Source: Gracilaria caudata
Lineage: Eukaryota; Rhodophyta; Florideophyceae; Gracilariales; Gracilariaceae
Length of the DNA stretch: 57,458 nucleotides
Direction: 5' to 3'
Assembly: GCA_030374735.1 (NCBI GenBank)
Contig: JASCIV010000055.1
Coordinates: 1 to 57,458 of the forward strand
In this document: one piece after another, positions 31,489 to 41,389 of the stretch
Layout of the letters: each line of letters opens with the position of its first letter
Numbering within the stretch: the first letter of the stretch is position 1
Position numbers and translations under genes: made by a program
The notes under the pieces: generated by a model
What the model was told of the DNA's origin: nothing
The model's input: the letters and a program-made list of their open reading frames with translations, nothing else
The model's database searches: none

Positions 31489-32290
31489 CCGGAGCGCGTT
31501 ACCATCTGTGTCTATACCAACTAAAGCCTACTTTCCAACCGTGGCAGCCGTCGTTCTCAAATCTTTCTCGGAATGGTTGGCAATGTCCTCCCACACCAAA
31601 ACCAAGACATCAACCGTTCCTCCCATTCCGGCACTAATCAGTTTCTCCCCGACCTTCGCAATACCTCAGCTCAGTCCAAAGTCCCCACCATCTACATGCA
31701 CGCTCAGACTCGTCAGGTTTGCCGTGCTACCATCATCCCAGCACTCATCCAGATTCACCACCGACCAGTCCACAGTAGCGCTCAAACGAGACACCTCCGT
31801 AAACTTCACCTCGCAATCACCGCGTCTCTCGCGCACCTGCTTAAAGGTCTTCAGCGCACATTCACCGTGCATGTCGCACACACGAAGCAAGTGGCCCTCT
31901 GTGGCACACGGAAGTCCCTTCATGCAAAGCGTTTTGCTGATTCTGCGTTCTCTCAAGACCATTTGTTGTGAGCCATTCCGTCTCCACACAGTCCTTATGA
32001 GCGGCAAGAGGCTCTTGCACACCAGGTGACGGTTTGTGAGGTGTCATTTTGTGGGCGACCCGATCTGTACGCGTCCACAGACTTTCGCTCTGCTTTCAAA
32101 CCGCACTCTTGACAATATCCATCTAGTAAACAAAAATTGCCAGGACATTCTTCGTCCGTAGAGCATCTGCTTAACTGCGCAGCTTCAGTCAAGAAAAGTT
32201 TCAAGTCTAAGCATGTGTAACTCCTAAAATCCGGCCCAAGGCTGACCTGTGGGATCAGGGGTTGGTTGCAATGGGTTCATCCGAGAAAGT
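31489..32290 (-). pseudogene. decayed cysteine-rich protein, possibly secreted
   Basis: The minus frame upstream of and including 31995-32204 reads TCLDLKLFLTEAAQLSRC, then STDEECPGNFCLLDGYCQEC, a compact Cys motif like those of small disulfide domains. A second frame (31666-32022) adds TLCMKGLPCATEGHLLRVCD and DWSVVNLDECWDDGS. The same frame then runs, past TGA and TAG, into GIAKVGEKLISAGMGGTVDV and DIANHSEKDLRTTAATVG. One shift and two stops break it. The family is unrecognised. The link to the RNase H piece downstream may be a chance join of two sequences. Confidence 0.35.
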
Positions 32291-32547
32291 ACACCTTAGC
32301 TAATACAATTAAAGACAGAACCCTGTACAAAGCCTAAACTTTCACATAACTTGCACGGAAGTGTCAAACTTCCAACAGCTTTAGAGTTGTAAGTATGTAT
32401 TGCAACAGATAAGAACAAGGTCTGGCCATGAGCGCACTAGGATGCATGACCCGTTTTGATTCGGTTCCGCAGAAATGTTCACACTGCTAAAGTGTTACCA
32501 ACAACTTCTAAGAAAAAAATATAACATGAGTCAGACACAAGAGATTA

Positions 32548-33453
32548 TTGATGAGCTCATTGCAGGAAGCGATTTGGACTCCAGTTCGACAGAGAACGAC
32601 GCTGAAGACCACCAAGAAACCACGAAAAAAGAAGCAGCAGACACAGTCCAAACCCAATCTGCTCGTCAAAGCAGTAAACAAGACTCTGGTAGCTATTGAG
32701 AAAAAAGCGTCAAAAAGCATCAGGAAGTCTAACGAAACCAAAAGCAAAGACAACCGAGGAAAAAGTAACGCCAAAAGCAAGAAAACACCCAAGCCGAAGA
32801 AGTGTAAGAGACTAGGAGCTGCAGACTATAGCCCCGGAGATATTGAAGAGCTTCTTGACATAGTTGCAGAGCGCAAACCAATTGGTCACAACCACTGGGC
32901 CCAAGTTACAGCAGAGTTCAACCAGTGGGCAGAGCAGAACGAGCGACCTTATCGTACCCAAAAAAGCCTTCACCATAAGCTCGACAAGCTACTCTACTAC
33001 CCACGACGAACAGGAGATCCGTCATGCCCTAGAGAGGTGGTGCGGGCAAAGCGAATCCACAATGAAATTCTAAATCATTACCACTCTGAAGTGTACAACA
33101 GTACGCTTGGTGATACGAGAGATCTCTGGAAGGATTCATTTCCAGTCAGCGCAGCGGGTGAAGAAAAGATTGAAGGACACGTTGATGATCCGCAAACCCC
33201 GTCACCCCAGAAGAGACGGAAGACAGTAACCTTCGTGGAGGCTTCAACACGTAGATTCAAACTTGATTTATGCGACATCGTTGAGCGAGTTTCATCCAGC
33301 TTACGCCAACTTGCAGAACAACAGCTTCGCTTCAGCAAGGAAATGCATGAAGCGCAACTTCGTCAACTCCAAGAATCACAAGCGCAGAATGTAATGATCG
33401 AAAACGTTGTTGCTGCATCGGTTGAAAAGGTCCTCGAACGTTATATGAAATAG
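32548..33453 (+). CDS. Myb/SANT-like DNA-binding protein, probably transposon-encoded
   Basis: An intact frame of up to 301 residues. After a Lys-rich N-terminal arm comes a Myb/SANT-like region (YSPGDIEELLDIVAERKPIG, HNHWAQVTAEFNQWAEQNE), then TQKSLHHKLDKLLYYPR and the GDPSCP..V.RAK block. This combination is common in proteins of unknown role carried by mobile elements of algae and oomycetes. The C-terminal 80 residues form a Gln/Glu-rich coiled coil ending VEKVLERYMK. A second overlapping frame from 32526 (MSQTQEIIDELIAGSDLDSS) looks like a plausible N-terminus, so a one-base shift near 32700 may be present. No intact transposase partner lies next to it. Confidence 0.65.
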   Translation: MMSSLQEAIWTPVRQRTTLKTTKKPRKKKQQTQSKPNLLVKAVNKTLVAIEKKASKSIRKSNETKSKDNRGKSNAKSKKTPKPKKCKRLGAADYSPGDIEELLDIVAERKPIGHNHWAQVTAEFNQWAEQNERPYRTQKSLHHKLDKLLYYPRRTGDPSCPREVVRAKRIHNEILNHYHSEVYNSTLGDTRDLWKDSFPVSAAGEEKIEGHVDDPQTPSPQKRRKTVTFVEASTRRFKLDLCDIVERVSSSLRQLAEQQLRFSKEMHEAQLRQLQESQAQNVMIENVVAASVEKVLERYMK

Positions 33454-33720
33454 ATGTTCTCTAACGTCAAGACTATTTGAAGGATTGGTTAATGATTGTC
33501 TTGCATGATTGCATCTCTGATTTTCCATTGATACACACCCTGGGGCCTTTCGAGAGAGTTATGAATCTGAACCAATATAGTTTCCGTTACTGAGCTCTAG
33601 CCCTTGCACTAACTGTTCTCCTTCGGTCACAGACAACGTATGCGTCTTGTCCCAGTCGTCTTTCGCCGGAATGCAGCCCGGCATAAAACAATATCCGCAG
33701 TATGTAAATCATCCTTCACG
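33454..33720. other. no gene seen
   Basis: Short intergenic stretch without a supported feature. Confidence 0.4.
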
Positions 33721-33736
33721 CGAACAGAAAGCCGCT

Positions 33737-34330
33737 TTACCGTCGTTTGCAGTAGCACCTCATTGCTGGCGTGCGCATGGACGAGCGTTGTCGAAATGGA
33801 GAATCAGTGAGACATAGTTGCCAAAGAACCAGCCTTTGGACAACGCGGGGTGGTGGGGGAAAGCTCGCCGCTACTGGCGCATGCTGCGCATAGATGTTCA
33901 CATCCGGCACCCAATCGCCGTTGTGCGGTAATTCAACGGTACTGATGCAGCCCCCCTTCCGATCACACAGCACGTCGACCATGGAGCGCGGGGGCTGATG
34001 CAGTCTCAGCAACGCGCCATAGTCGTTGCCGTACTTTCGACGCGCTCCTCCGTCGGCGGTGTGCCCGTAGAACCTAAACTGCCGCTGCAGAGTCGCGGGA
34101 AACGGCGGTGACGCGACGTGAACAGTTCACAGATAGTTGGCGCATCAGTTCCATGGGCAGGTTGCTAACGGATCGCACGCCACCAGCGCCAGCATAATCT
34201 TCTAGCAGTAGCCTCCGAAGTTTCCGACTGGCAACTCCTGCCGCGCCTAAAGAGCACAGTTAAGCTGCTGCACTTCACGAGCTGCCACAAACCGAGCGCA
34301 CGCCCTTATCTTCTGCCGATACCGCCGCCC
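33737..34330 (-). pseudogene. unrecognised decayed gene with several in-frame stops
   Basis: A single minus frame remains protein-like from about 34330 to 33737: CARFVAAREVQQLNCAL, ARQELPVGNFGGYC, KIMLALVACDPLATCPWN, TVHVASPPFPATLQRQFRFY, then LLRLHQPPRSMVDVLCDR and ELPHNGDWVPDVNIYAQHAP. Between these pieces are TAG, TAG, TGA and TGA codons in the same frame. After about 33880 it seems to continue in another frame (SKGWFFGNYVSLILHFDN). The density of aromatic residues and Cys argues for an old real gene. I do not recognise the family. Confidence 0.4.
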
Positions 34331-34339
34331 CCATCCGAG

Positions 34340-35070
34340 AGAATGCTCAGAATCCAAATATTGGCCGCTACGAAATCATCTTGCGCCGTGCCCAGTCTCG
34401 CCCTACGCTACAGCTTCCTCGTGGTTCTCCCGTCGCTTGGTGTCTTGGCGATACGCTTGACGGCCGCAAACAGCGTCCATCGTCCCCACCGTTCTTCACG
34501 GCTCCATCAGATGGCGGTGGAGACCGTAAGGACCCATTTCGGTCCCTACCGCCACCGTAGCAGCAAAACTGCAGCCGGTTCATCGCGAACGCACCGACCC
34601 CACTGGTTAAAACCCTCACGTCTCCCTCCTCCACCGGCCCCACCGGCACCCACACTAAACATTCGAAACAGAAAGTGCGTCATCCCAAACCCATTCGCAT
34701 CCTTATAAAACTGCGTATCGCCACGACAAACCTGGCGCAAGGCACCCACGGCTCAGTTGAGCGCAGCCAGCTGCTCAAGCTTGAAAGATGCACCGGTCTC
34801 GGTTGTACGGACATGAAGGCCACGCCGAATACCTGATGCCAAACATTCGGTTCTTCGCTAGCGAATGATTAGGCGCCAATCGCTTTCCCCAGCACCGACA
34901 CAGCGCCATATGAAAGCATAATTAAAACGGAATCTTCGAACACCGCCATCATCCCGTCAGGCATATCTGCATGACACCCCTTCGCAACGTCGTTCATGTG
35001 CGTTCGCCGTCTTCAGAAACATATAATTGTGTTTGTCCATTTCCTAATCAGTTCTCTCTGAGACATCTCA
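34340..35070. other. no supported gene
   Basis: Contains a 121-codon plus frame (34343-34708) with a Pro-rich end (PSRLPPPPAPPAPT) and no recognisable motif. Nothing else stands out. Confidence 0.4.
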
Positions 35071-36422
35071 CTACTGTACAGCACCCTCCAGCTTACAACG
35101 AGAGTATACCGAAGCGATCTGGCTGTAACCCACCCGACGCGTTCGGTGGTTTACAAGATGACATGCTATTGCCAGTATTCGCCCTCGTTTTTGATGATCG
35201 GCTGGCAGTGTTCGAGACAAGCGTCTGTAAGGTGCTCGAAGACCCCTCACTCCCAATTCCGCGCTTTGTCGCTCCTTTGGATAAAGTCGCTGCAGTGCCA
35301 TGTCAACAGCAACTAATCCTGTTGATTTAGGAACATACTTGGTTTCATTGACCTTACGCGCACGCACAAGTTTGCCTTTCGCAGCTGCAATATTACTGGC
35401 AAACGCACTGTCTCCAAGAACCGCATTCCCCGGCGGTGTGTGCGAATCTTCTCGTAAAGAAGGCCAATATAATCCAGATATATATGCCAGCCGACTGTCG
35501 TGCCAGCTACCCGGAAAATTCTCTGCTGCATGGACGACTTAGCCCTTGAAATTCCATACTAGCAAGTTCGTCACCTCTACTCTTTGCGTATACGCATTGT
35601 AGTATGCGTTGTGAGTGTCAGGGTCATCGAAGTTACAGACCTTCATTCTTGCGCCGTCAGTAACTGCAATTTTACCTCTAAGCGCGAAACCATGGGGACG
35701 ATGACGTTCCAGCATTGCAGCAGAAGCTTGCATCTCAGGTTGTGTAGGCCATTCAATTCGAAAGATTCGGTTGCGGGAATCACATACTACGTTTTACAGT
35801 ACGTTCAAAGAAAAGTTCAGCCATTCCGAAACAGATGAAGGAGTCCTTCCGAACACTGGGCACAACGAATACATGACATCACCAGACCTCAAGTACCACA
35901 ATCCTAACCCCAAAACATCTACTGTAGAAAGCATAGTGTGCCTGCCGCATCGGGAGGAAGAGCGCTTGAAAGGTGATCCGCCATGGACGCTGCGTCGATA
36001 CCTCGTGAGCAGAGGCAACATTTCCACAAAGAATAACGATCTTGGAATGCTCAAGGCTACAACAAACTCATGTTCACTTCGAAAACGAAGGAGGTGCTGC
36101 CAGGCTGTTTCTTCTCGCAAGGGATGTTGAAGACCTGTTCTCTTATATTTTTTAGTGCATGTGTACCACGTTTACGTGTTACTTCGGCCTCGACTTGTAG
36201 CCAAAGGATTACCTGGACAAGAATAGCGAAAAGAGCGAACGAATTTGTTTGCAGATATTGAACATCCATTTGGACTGATAAGGAACAGAGATTGTGGTGC
36301 TTGGTGATGGATGGAGACATGAATTTGAGTGCCATGCAACATCGAAGTAAACTTGCGCAATGCTTACATGAAACGTGCAAGTAGAAATCTGTTCGGGGTC
36401 CGAAACCCCGGAACAGTTTCAC
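35071..36422 (-). pseudogene. DDE transposase of the DDE_Tnp_4/Harbinger-like class, broken
   Basis: Reads from 36422 down to 35071 across three or four frames. The N-terminal half gives LGLGLWYLRSGDVMYSLCPV and FGRTPSSVSEWLNFSLNVL. The core gives RHRPHGFALRGKIAVTDGAR and AYYNAYTQRVEVTNLLVWNF, then, after a break near 35540, AENFPGSWHDSRLAYISGLY and AVLGDSAFASNIAAAKG, and finally RQSAELGVRGLRAPYRRL. Asp (TDGARM), Asp (WHDS) and Glu (AELG) of the triad are readable, but the stops and shifts make it inactive. It is a different subfamily from the transposases at 4702 and 27504. The pogo-like element starts 234 bp away at 36656. Confidence 0.7.
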
Positions 36423-36516
36423 ACACTACACCTCCACTGCGATTTTGTTCCCGATCTGTGAGTGGCTCCCCATTTGGGAAGTTGGCTGAGGTGTTAATTT
36501 CCGGATGAACCCAGTC

Positions 36517-36614
36517 GATTGCATATGCAATCGATTGCAATCAAGGATTGCAATCAGAGATCGCTTTTTTGGCCATGGATTGCAATCGGATTGCTATTGA
36601 ACCAGATTGCAATC
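36517..36614. repeat. cluster of GATTGCAATC palindromes
   Basis: The 16-bp perfect palindrome GATTGCATATGCAATC lies at 36517-36532. The 10-bp perfect palindrome GATTGCAATC occurs at 36533-36542, 36546-36555, 36578-36587 and 36605-36614. The cluster ends 41 bases before the pogo-like element. A second cluster of the same word is at 47527-47628. Confidence 0.9.
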
Positions 36615-36655
36615 CGATTGCGATAAACCTACCAGAATAGTATGTAACACAACTA

Positions 36656-36683
36656 CCTTCCCCGGCGGGGTAAAGTGGAGCAC
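36656..36683 (+). repeat. left terminal inverted repeat of pogo-like copy 2
   Basis: Starts CCTTCCCCGGCGGGGT and is 28 bp long, exactly matching the reverse complement of 39584-39611. It contains a GC-rich palindrome-like core, CCCCGGCGGGG. Confidence 0.95.
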
Positions 36684-36977
36684 ATTTCAGTCAAACAATT
36701 GAAAAGCAGACAAAACATCATTCATTTTAAAAGGAAAACTGCTCGAATGCAACTTTGTAGTCTCGACATTCTTCCAGCAGACCAACGTCAGAGAGCGTCG
36801 AGTTGTTCTCGAACAGTGGCAAAAACACTAACACCAACAAAGAACTGCGTAATCCACATCTTCCAGGTCATTGTGGAGCAGATCAGTCCTTCTTAACCAA
36901 CGACCAATACCTCCAGCCTTCTTCATCCAACACCGTTTGATCACCAACTGACTCGTCAATGACAACCTTGTGAGTGT

Positions 36978-39374
36978 CTAAGATACCACTGTCAACGCCA
37001 TGCAAAGCCAAAAGACTTTTTGCACATGCTTCTTCGCTCGCAACGATCTCACAATAACGCTCACTCTCTCGTTCCGTTTCAGAGGGATACAAGGCAAGAC
37101 GTTCAGCGATGTTCTCCCCACCGGTGCTTCATCTGACCCGAGCGGTGGCTCATTTTCCTTACCCTGAGCGCCATTTTCTTCAGCCACCGCGCCGAAACCA
37201 ATGGACGGGACCGTAGCGATATCGCCTAGCTTTAATTCGGGAACACTTCGCACGCAAGTCTTCAGTTGTCGTTGACTGCTGTTCGGCTTTGGTTTCATCA
37301 ACGCATTGGCTTCAAGACATCAGGTTTCGCTCCTTTGGTGTTCCGGCATTTGGTCTTCCTGGCTTGAAGTTTTCTGTTCTGCTTCTCTACTTTTTCTTTC
37401 TCACGCTTCTCCATCTTTTGCAACATAATGGCTTGCCTGGCTTTGCGTTTTGCATCCTGCTCCTCTCTTTTCTTGATTGCCTCCGCCTCTCTGGCCTTCT
37501 TCTCTCAATTTGTTTGTTTTTCTTGCGCAGTGCCTCCTCATCTTTAGCCTTCTTTTTCAAGGCCTGCTCCTCTTCACGCCTTTGTTTCTGCGCCTCCTGC
37601 TCTTCATGAAGCTTTTCCGCCTCTTTGCGCTGATCAATAAGAGCACCATATGTCAGATACATCGCAGGAACTCCCTTCCAAATTGTGGTTCTGTCATATG
37701 TCGAATCTTCATGCTTCAATTTTGTCTTCTTGTCTGGAGTTAGATCCTCAATTATGTCCCGAGCACGAAGTTTTTTTCCTCCACCAATGAATCGAGACGC
37801 ATACATTTATGCGAAATGCTTCCCTTGTCAGCAACGAGCTCAAGTACTTTATTCCAATGCTGAGCTTCCGTTTCCCTCTTCTGAACTGCAAAGTGTTCCA
37901 TGTTCTCTTTCTCGTTGGAATTCCACTTACCGTGTGCCCATTGGACGAATCTGAAATCCATTGGCCATAATCCTGTGTTTTCGAAGGCCTCCTTCACGAC
38001 GGTAGGGGTTAAAGCACGGTATCACGCGACACCCAGCTTGATCTTATTCCCCATGTCCGTGAAGTCGATGTGAACGTCCTTCGAGAGAAAGTCATGCATG
38101 GCCCTGCCTTCTTCTTTGAACTTTTTGTTCACAGTGTTATCATTGGGTTGGAGGAAGTGGCTGGTATTGGCCGGGCCCTGTACGATTTCAACGTTCTGTA
38201 TTTTTGCCGCCTCCAGCCAGTCATAACCGCAGCGGGACTTATGGTCGTCCAGCATTAGAAGCATTTTACTATTCGGAGTATCCAAGGGAGTTGCGTGGCG
38301 TACAAAGTGTTCGATGACAAGAGGAATAATTTCCTGTGTTGTTGAGCCATTTTCGGTACCGATTTGAAATGAATCCTTCGGGTACCAATCGTCGCGCATC
38401 AGCCAATGCGGTATGCCTTGTTCATCTTTAAAGATTTCTTCTGGGAGAGGAGTGAACCACCTTTTCATTACGTGCTTACCCGCAAAGGTGAACAGAGGAG
38501 GGAGAACATGACCGGCAGCCGAGATGAAAATAAATTGCCGTCAGGTGTTTTCCAGGTTTCGTAGAGGACATCTTGAATCCTCCATGTTTGGTACGGGAGC
38601 TGAAAAATGCTCTCTTGATGACACCTCCCTCACTAACAACATCGGTTTCGTCCATGTTCCAGACACATGTAGGATCTTCGAGTATACCTGGGTTCTCCGT
38701 ATTGCACGCAATGAGTGCGTCTTCGAGTGTATTTACATGGGCAGGATCCTCAGCGACCAGCCTAGCTGCATCTTGTTTTCTGCTTTGCGGAATGTGATAT
38801 CTCTGTGTCTTGCTCGGAACGAGCGTACCCAATCATCTGATGGAGTTCCGTTCGGAAATGTCTTCCTACCATCCTTAGCGATTTTCTTTGCAATTCGCTT
38901 GAGTGTATCTGCCCCAACCGCAAACCCTCGCTCTGCTACTTCGATGAAACTTTTGGCAATCATCTTTTCTTCGAGCTGCGATAGGAGTGTTTTCCGTCCT
39001 CTAGTAATGCTGTTCGTTTCATCACAGAAAGGGAGGCCCTTGCGTTGCGCTTCTTCAACTGCTGCCTTTAACCGACAAACGGTTCCATTAGAAAGCTGTG
39101 TTATGTTCATGATGGTTCGAATCGGTTTTTTGGCTATGATGAGCTGAATGGCTTTGTTGCGTTGCATCCTGATTCGCTCTTCGTTTTGGTTGCGTTTCCG
39201 AATCGCGTGCGATTGTTTACGCATTGAGTCTACGATGTCGCTTGCGGTTTTTCGTGCTGTGTGCTCGACGGAAGACTCTGCCACCAGATTCGGGGGCGCT
39301 AGACATCGTGGATGAGTTCGTGATTGATGTAAAGAGCTAACCTCAGTTGTATGACGGCTGGGACTACATTTCAA
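36978..39374 (-). pseudogene. pogo/Tigger-type DDE transposase, frameshifted
   Basis: The N-terminal part (39374-38733) is a basic helix-turn-helix region: QLIIAKKPIRTIMNITQLSN, then LSQLEEKMIAKSFIEVAERG and PSDDWVRSFRARHRDITFRK. After a shift the core gives WNMDETDVVSEGG. After another shift near 38500 it gives AAGHVLPPLFTFAGKHV, LLMLDDHKSRCG and FLQPNDNTVNKKFKEEGR. All three catalytic Asp are present. A TGA near 38022 interrupts the same frame before YRALTPTVVKEAFENTGLWP. The tail is a long Lys/Glu/Arg coiled coil (AEKLHEEQEAQKQRREEEQA). It is related to the transposase at 9173-11074, especially in the VNKKFKE region. Confidence 0.88.
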
Positions 39375-39583
39375 ATGGTTTTCGTGTGTAGAAGCGCGCG
39401 CTTTTTGCGAAGAGCTTTCTTCTCTGTCGCATTGTTTTTGCTCCTTGTGCTACCGTTAAGAGAGATCTGAGATCAGCGTGGCGAGGGTTTTCATTGTAAG
39501 GGCAACTCGGGACACTACAAGTTACTAGGATATCCTAACTGCGAAAGCAGACCCACTCAATTGTAAGCGCTCCACATTGGCCC

Positions 39584-39611
39584 GTGCTCCACTTTACCCC
39601 GCCGGGGAAGG
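39584..39611 (-). repeat. right terminal inverted repeat of pogo-like copy 2
   Basis: Exact reverse complement of 36656-36683, followed by TA at 39612-39613. Confidence 0.95.
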
Positions 39612-39649
39612 TACAGTATCTCGAGTGTACTACAGGAGGAGCTCCACGC

Positions 39650-39820
39650 ACTAGACCTTATTCTCCCGACTGAGACAGGTATTGATTGAGCGCGTGCAGC
39701 GCATGACGGCGTCACTGTTCCAAACCACAACATGTCACTCTTGCCGTACACGTACTGATACGTTTGCCACGTGCATTTTGCCTCGAGCTCTTAAACTTGG
39801 CACTTGTGCAGTGGCTCTGG
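39650..39820 (+). repeat. outer part of the left MULE inverted repeat
   Basis: 171 bases that match the reverse complement of 46871-47040 at about nine of ten positions by eye (shared blocks include CGTACTGATACGTTTGCCAC and TTGGCACTTGTGCAGTGGCT). Confidence 0.9.
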
Positions 39821-39851
39821 AAGATGCGGGAAATCGCGATTTCTCGTGCTC

Positions 39852-40835
39852 CTAATAGAGCGAAAAACGTGTTCTTCCCAAGAACAAATATGCTTTCACA
39901 ATGTTTACTAGCCAAAGAAAACTGATTCCGATCTCAACATGAGCTGCGTAAGATCCGCGACTGCAAAGAAAACGTCCGCATGGTTTGCTCTTTTCGTGTC
40001 GAAAAGGACGCACTATAGCCTGTAACTGCTTTAGACGTTTTTTAACAGCTTCGGGGCGAGCTCGTAGGTAGCTGAAGAATCTTGATTCACGATTAGATGA
40101 AGTAAAACTTGTAATGTGATCTGGGCAACCAGCATCTGCAAAAACCACTTCATCTGAATTCAAACACTGCTTTAGTCGAAGGCAATATATAACCAAATCA
40201 GTATAACGTCCACAAGGAAAGGGTCCATGCAACCAAACTATTTCACTGCTATCAATCGCGACCGCTACCTCGTATCTGACTCCAGGTCCATTTAATTTAT
40301 GACTAAACCACTTCGAGTCAAACGGCGTGGGCTCTAAAAAAGCGCAGTCTGTTCCATCCACGGAAACCTTGAACCGCGAATGCTCGTGATTGCGCATTTC
40401 ATATAATCTTACATGGGTGAGATAAGGTACCAGTAAAAAAAAGAACTTCAAGACTTACCACATTCATCCTTGCCAACTCCCATACCACGACCCAGACCCA
40501 CCTTCGTAAAGACTTCTCGTCGCATTGCGCAAGATAGGCGAGAACATTTTCGGTGCCGTACAAACGCAAAAAGATGAGAGCCCAAAGCAGATGCTTGGCC
40601 TCCGTTTTCGGCGGTAGATGCCGACCAATATTGTCCCAAACCTCCGGCAACAGACACAGGGGAACGCCAAAAACCGCACGGAAACGTCTTTTATTTCGTA
40701 ATGTAGACCCAAGCTCGCAACGCAGGATCTGAGCGGCGGCGTTTCTGAACGCGAAGGAGGAAGGTACGGACGCCGTACAGACTCGAACGGGTCCCGCGGT
40801 AACTTTTGACGGCTTATCTGTGAAAAAATTTTCAT
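39852..40835 (-). pseudogene. DDE_Tnp_4-like transposase of the nested element
   Basis: The N-terminal part (40399-40650) reads HLLWALIFLRLYGTENVLAY and LAQCDEKSLRRWVWVVVWEL, the helical region before the catalytic core. The core (39852-40451) reads FKVSVDGTDCAFLEP, FDSKWFSHKLNGPGVRYEVA, IVWLHGPFPCGRYTDLVIY, EVVFADAGCPDHI and RPFRHEKSK. Asp (VDGTD), Asp (YTDLV) and Glu (RHEK) fit the triad of this subfamily. The two parts are in different frames. The join at about 40450 contains GTAAGT followed by a run of nine T, so either a small intron or a slippage frameshift separates them; the obvious splice pair does not keep phase, which favours a frameshift. Confidence 0.75.
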
Positions 40836-41034
40836 TTTCAGAAATTCAAGATTTTACTAAGTCGATTGCATGAAAAGTTTGAAATTTATCACGATTTGAA
40901 ATTTCAAAAATGTATTCCTCGATTACTTGAGTTTTGGCCCAAAGTAAACATTCAAATTGAAACCTGATTTACTTCATGAAAAGTCCCTTGCTTTCAAATG
41001 AGTACAGTGTCCCATGTCCTTGTTGGCATTCAGT

Positions 41035-41244
41035 GATCGACCGATCAAAACAGCTCTGATCGGCGATCAGAGCTCAAATCGACTGAATTAAAGCGTCGAT
41101 TACTAGCAAAATACGCTGAAGAGAAACAAAAACACAGTTTATCCTCTTCATACATATATTTGACAAACCTGTAATTGCGTGCCACTCCTTGAACTAATCT
41201 AGATGTACGTGTGATCGACCGATCAAAATAAAAAAGTCGATCAC
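41035..41244. promoter_or_regulatory. palindrome-rich spacer between the two ORFs of the nested element
   Basis: The 16-base word GATCGACCGATCAAAA occurs at 41035-41050 and again at 41213-41228. A perfect inverted repeat follows the first copy (AGCTCTGATC at 41052-41061 and GATCAGAGCT at 41065-41074). The second copy overlaps another (GTGATCGAC at 41211-41219 and GTCGATCAC at 41236-41244). The position between divergent genes suggests shared promoter control or transposase/companion binding; neither is shown. Confidence 0.6.
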
Positions 41245-41389
41245 AGAATCAGTCCTTTCGATTGATCGATTACAATAGAAAATTAAAAACAACGTTATTA
41301 TAATTCAGAAACGCAATCTCACGAGAGATTAAGGCGCGAAATTTGTACTTAGACCAAACCGCAGGCGACTCACACTTCAGGCCATCCTC

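Larger units (their letters stand above)
36656..39611 (-). mobile_element. pogo-like (Tc1/mariner superfamily) DNA transposon, copy 2
   Basis: A 2,956-bp element with perfect 28-bp inverted repeats and TA on both sides (36654-36655 and 39612-39613). It encodes one DDE_1 transposase on the minus strand, broken by shifts and a TGA. The perfect termini suggest that it moved more recently than the copy at 8843-11286, whose termini differ at three of 24 positions. Confidence 0.93.

Noticed and set aside
31000..32290. One continuous LINE ORF2 from 32290 to 31000
   Set aside because: Only the last 75 residues look like RNase H. The upstream Cys-rich part does not resemble RT, so I list two separate features.
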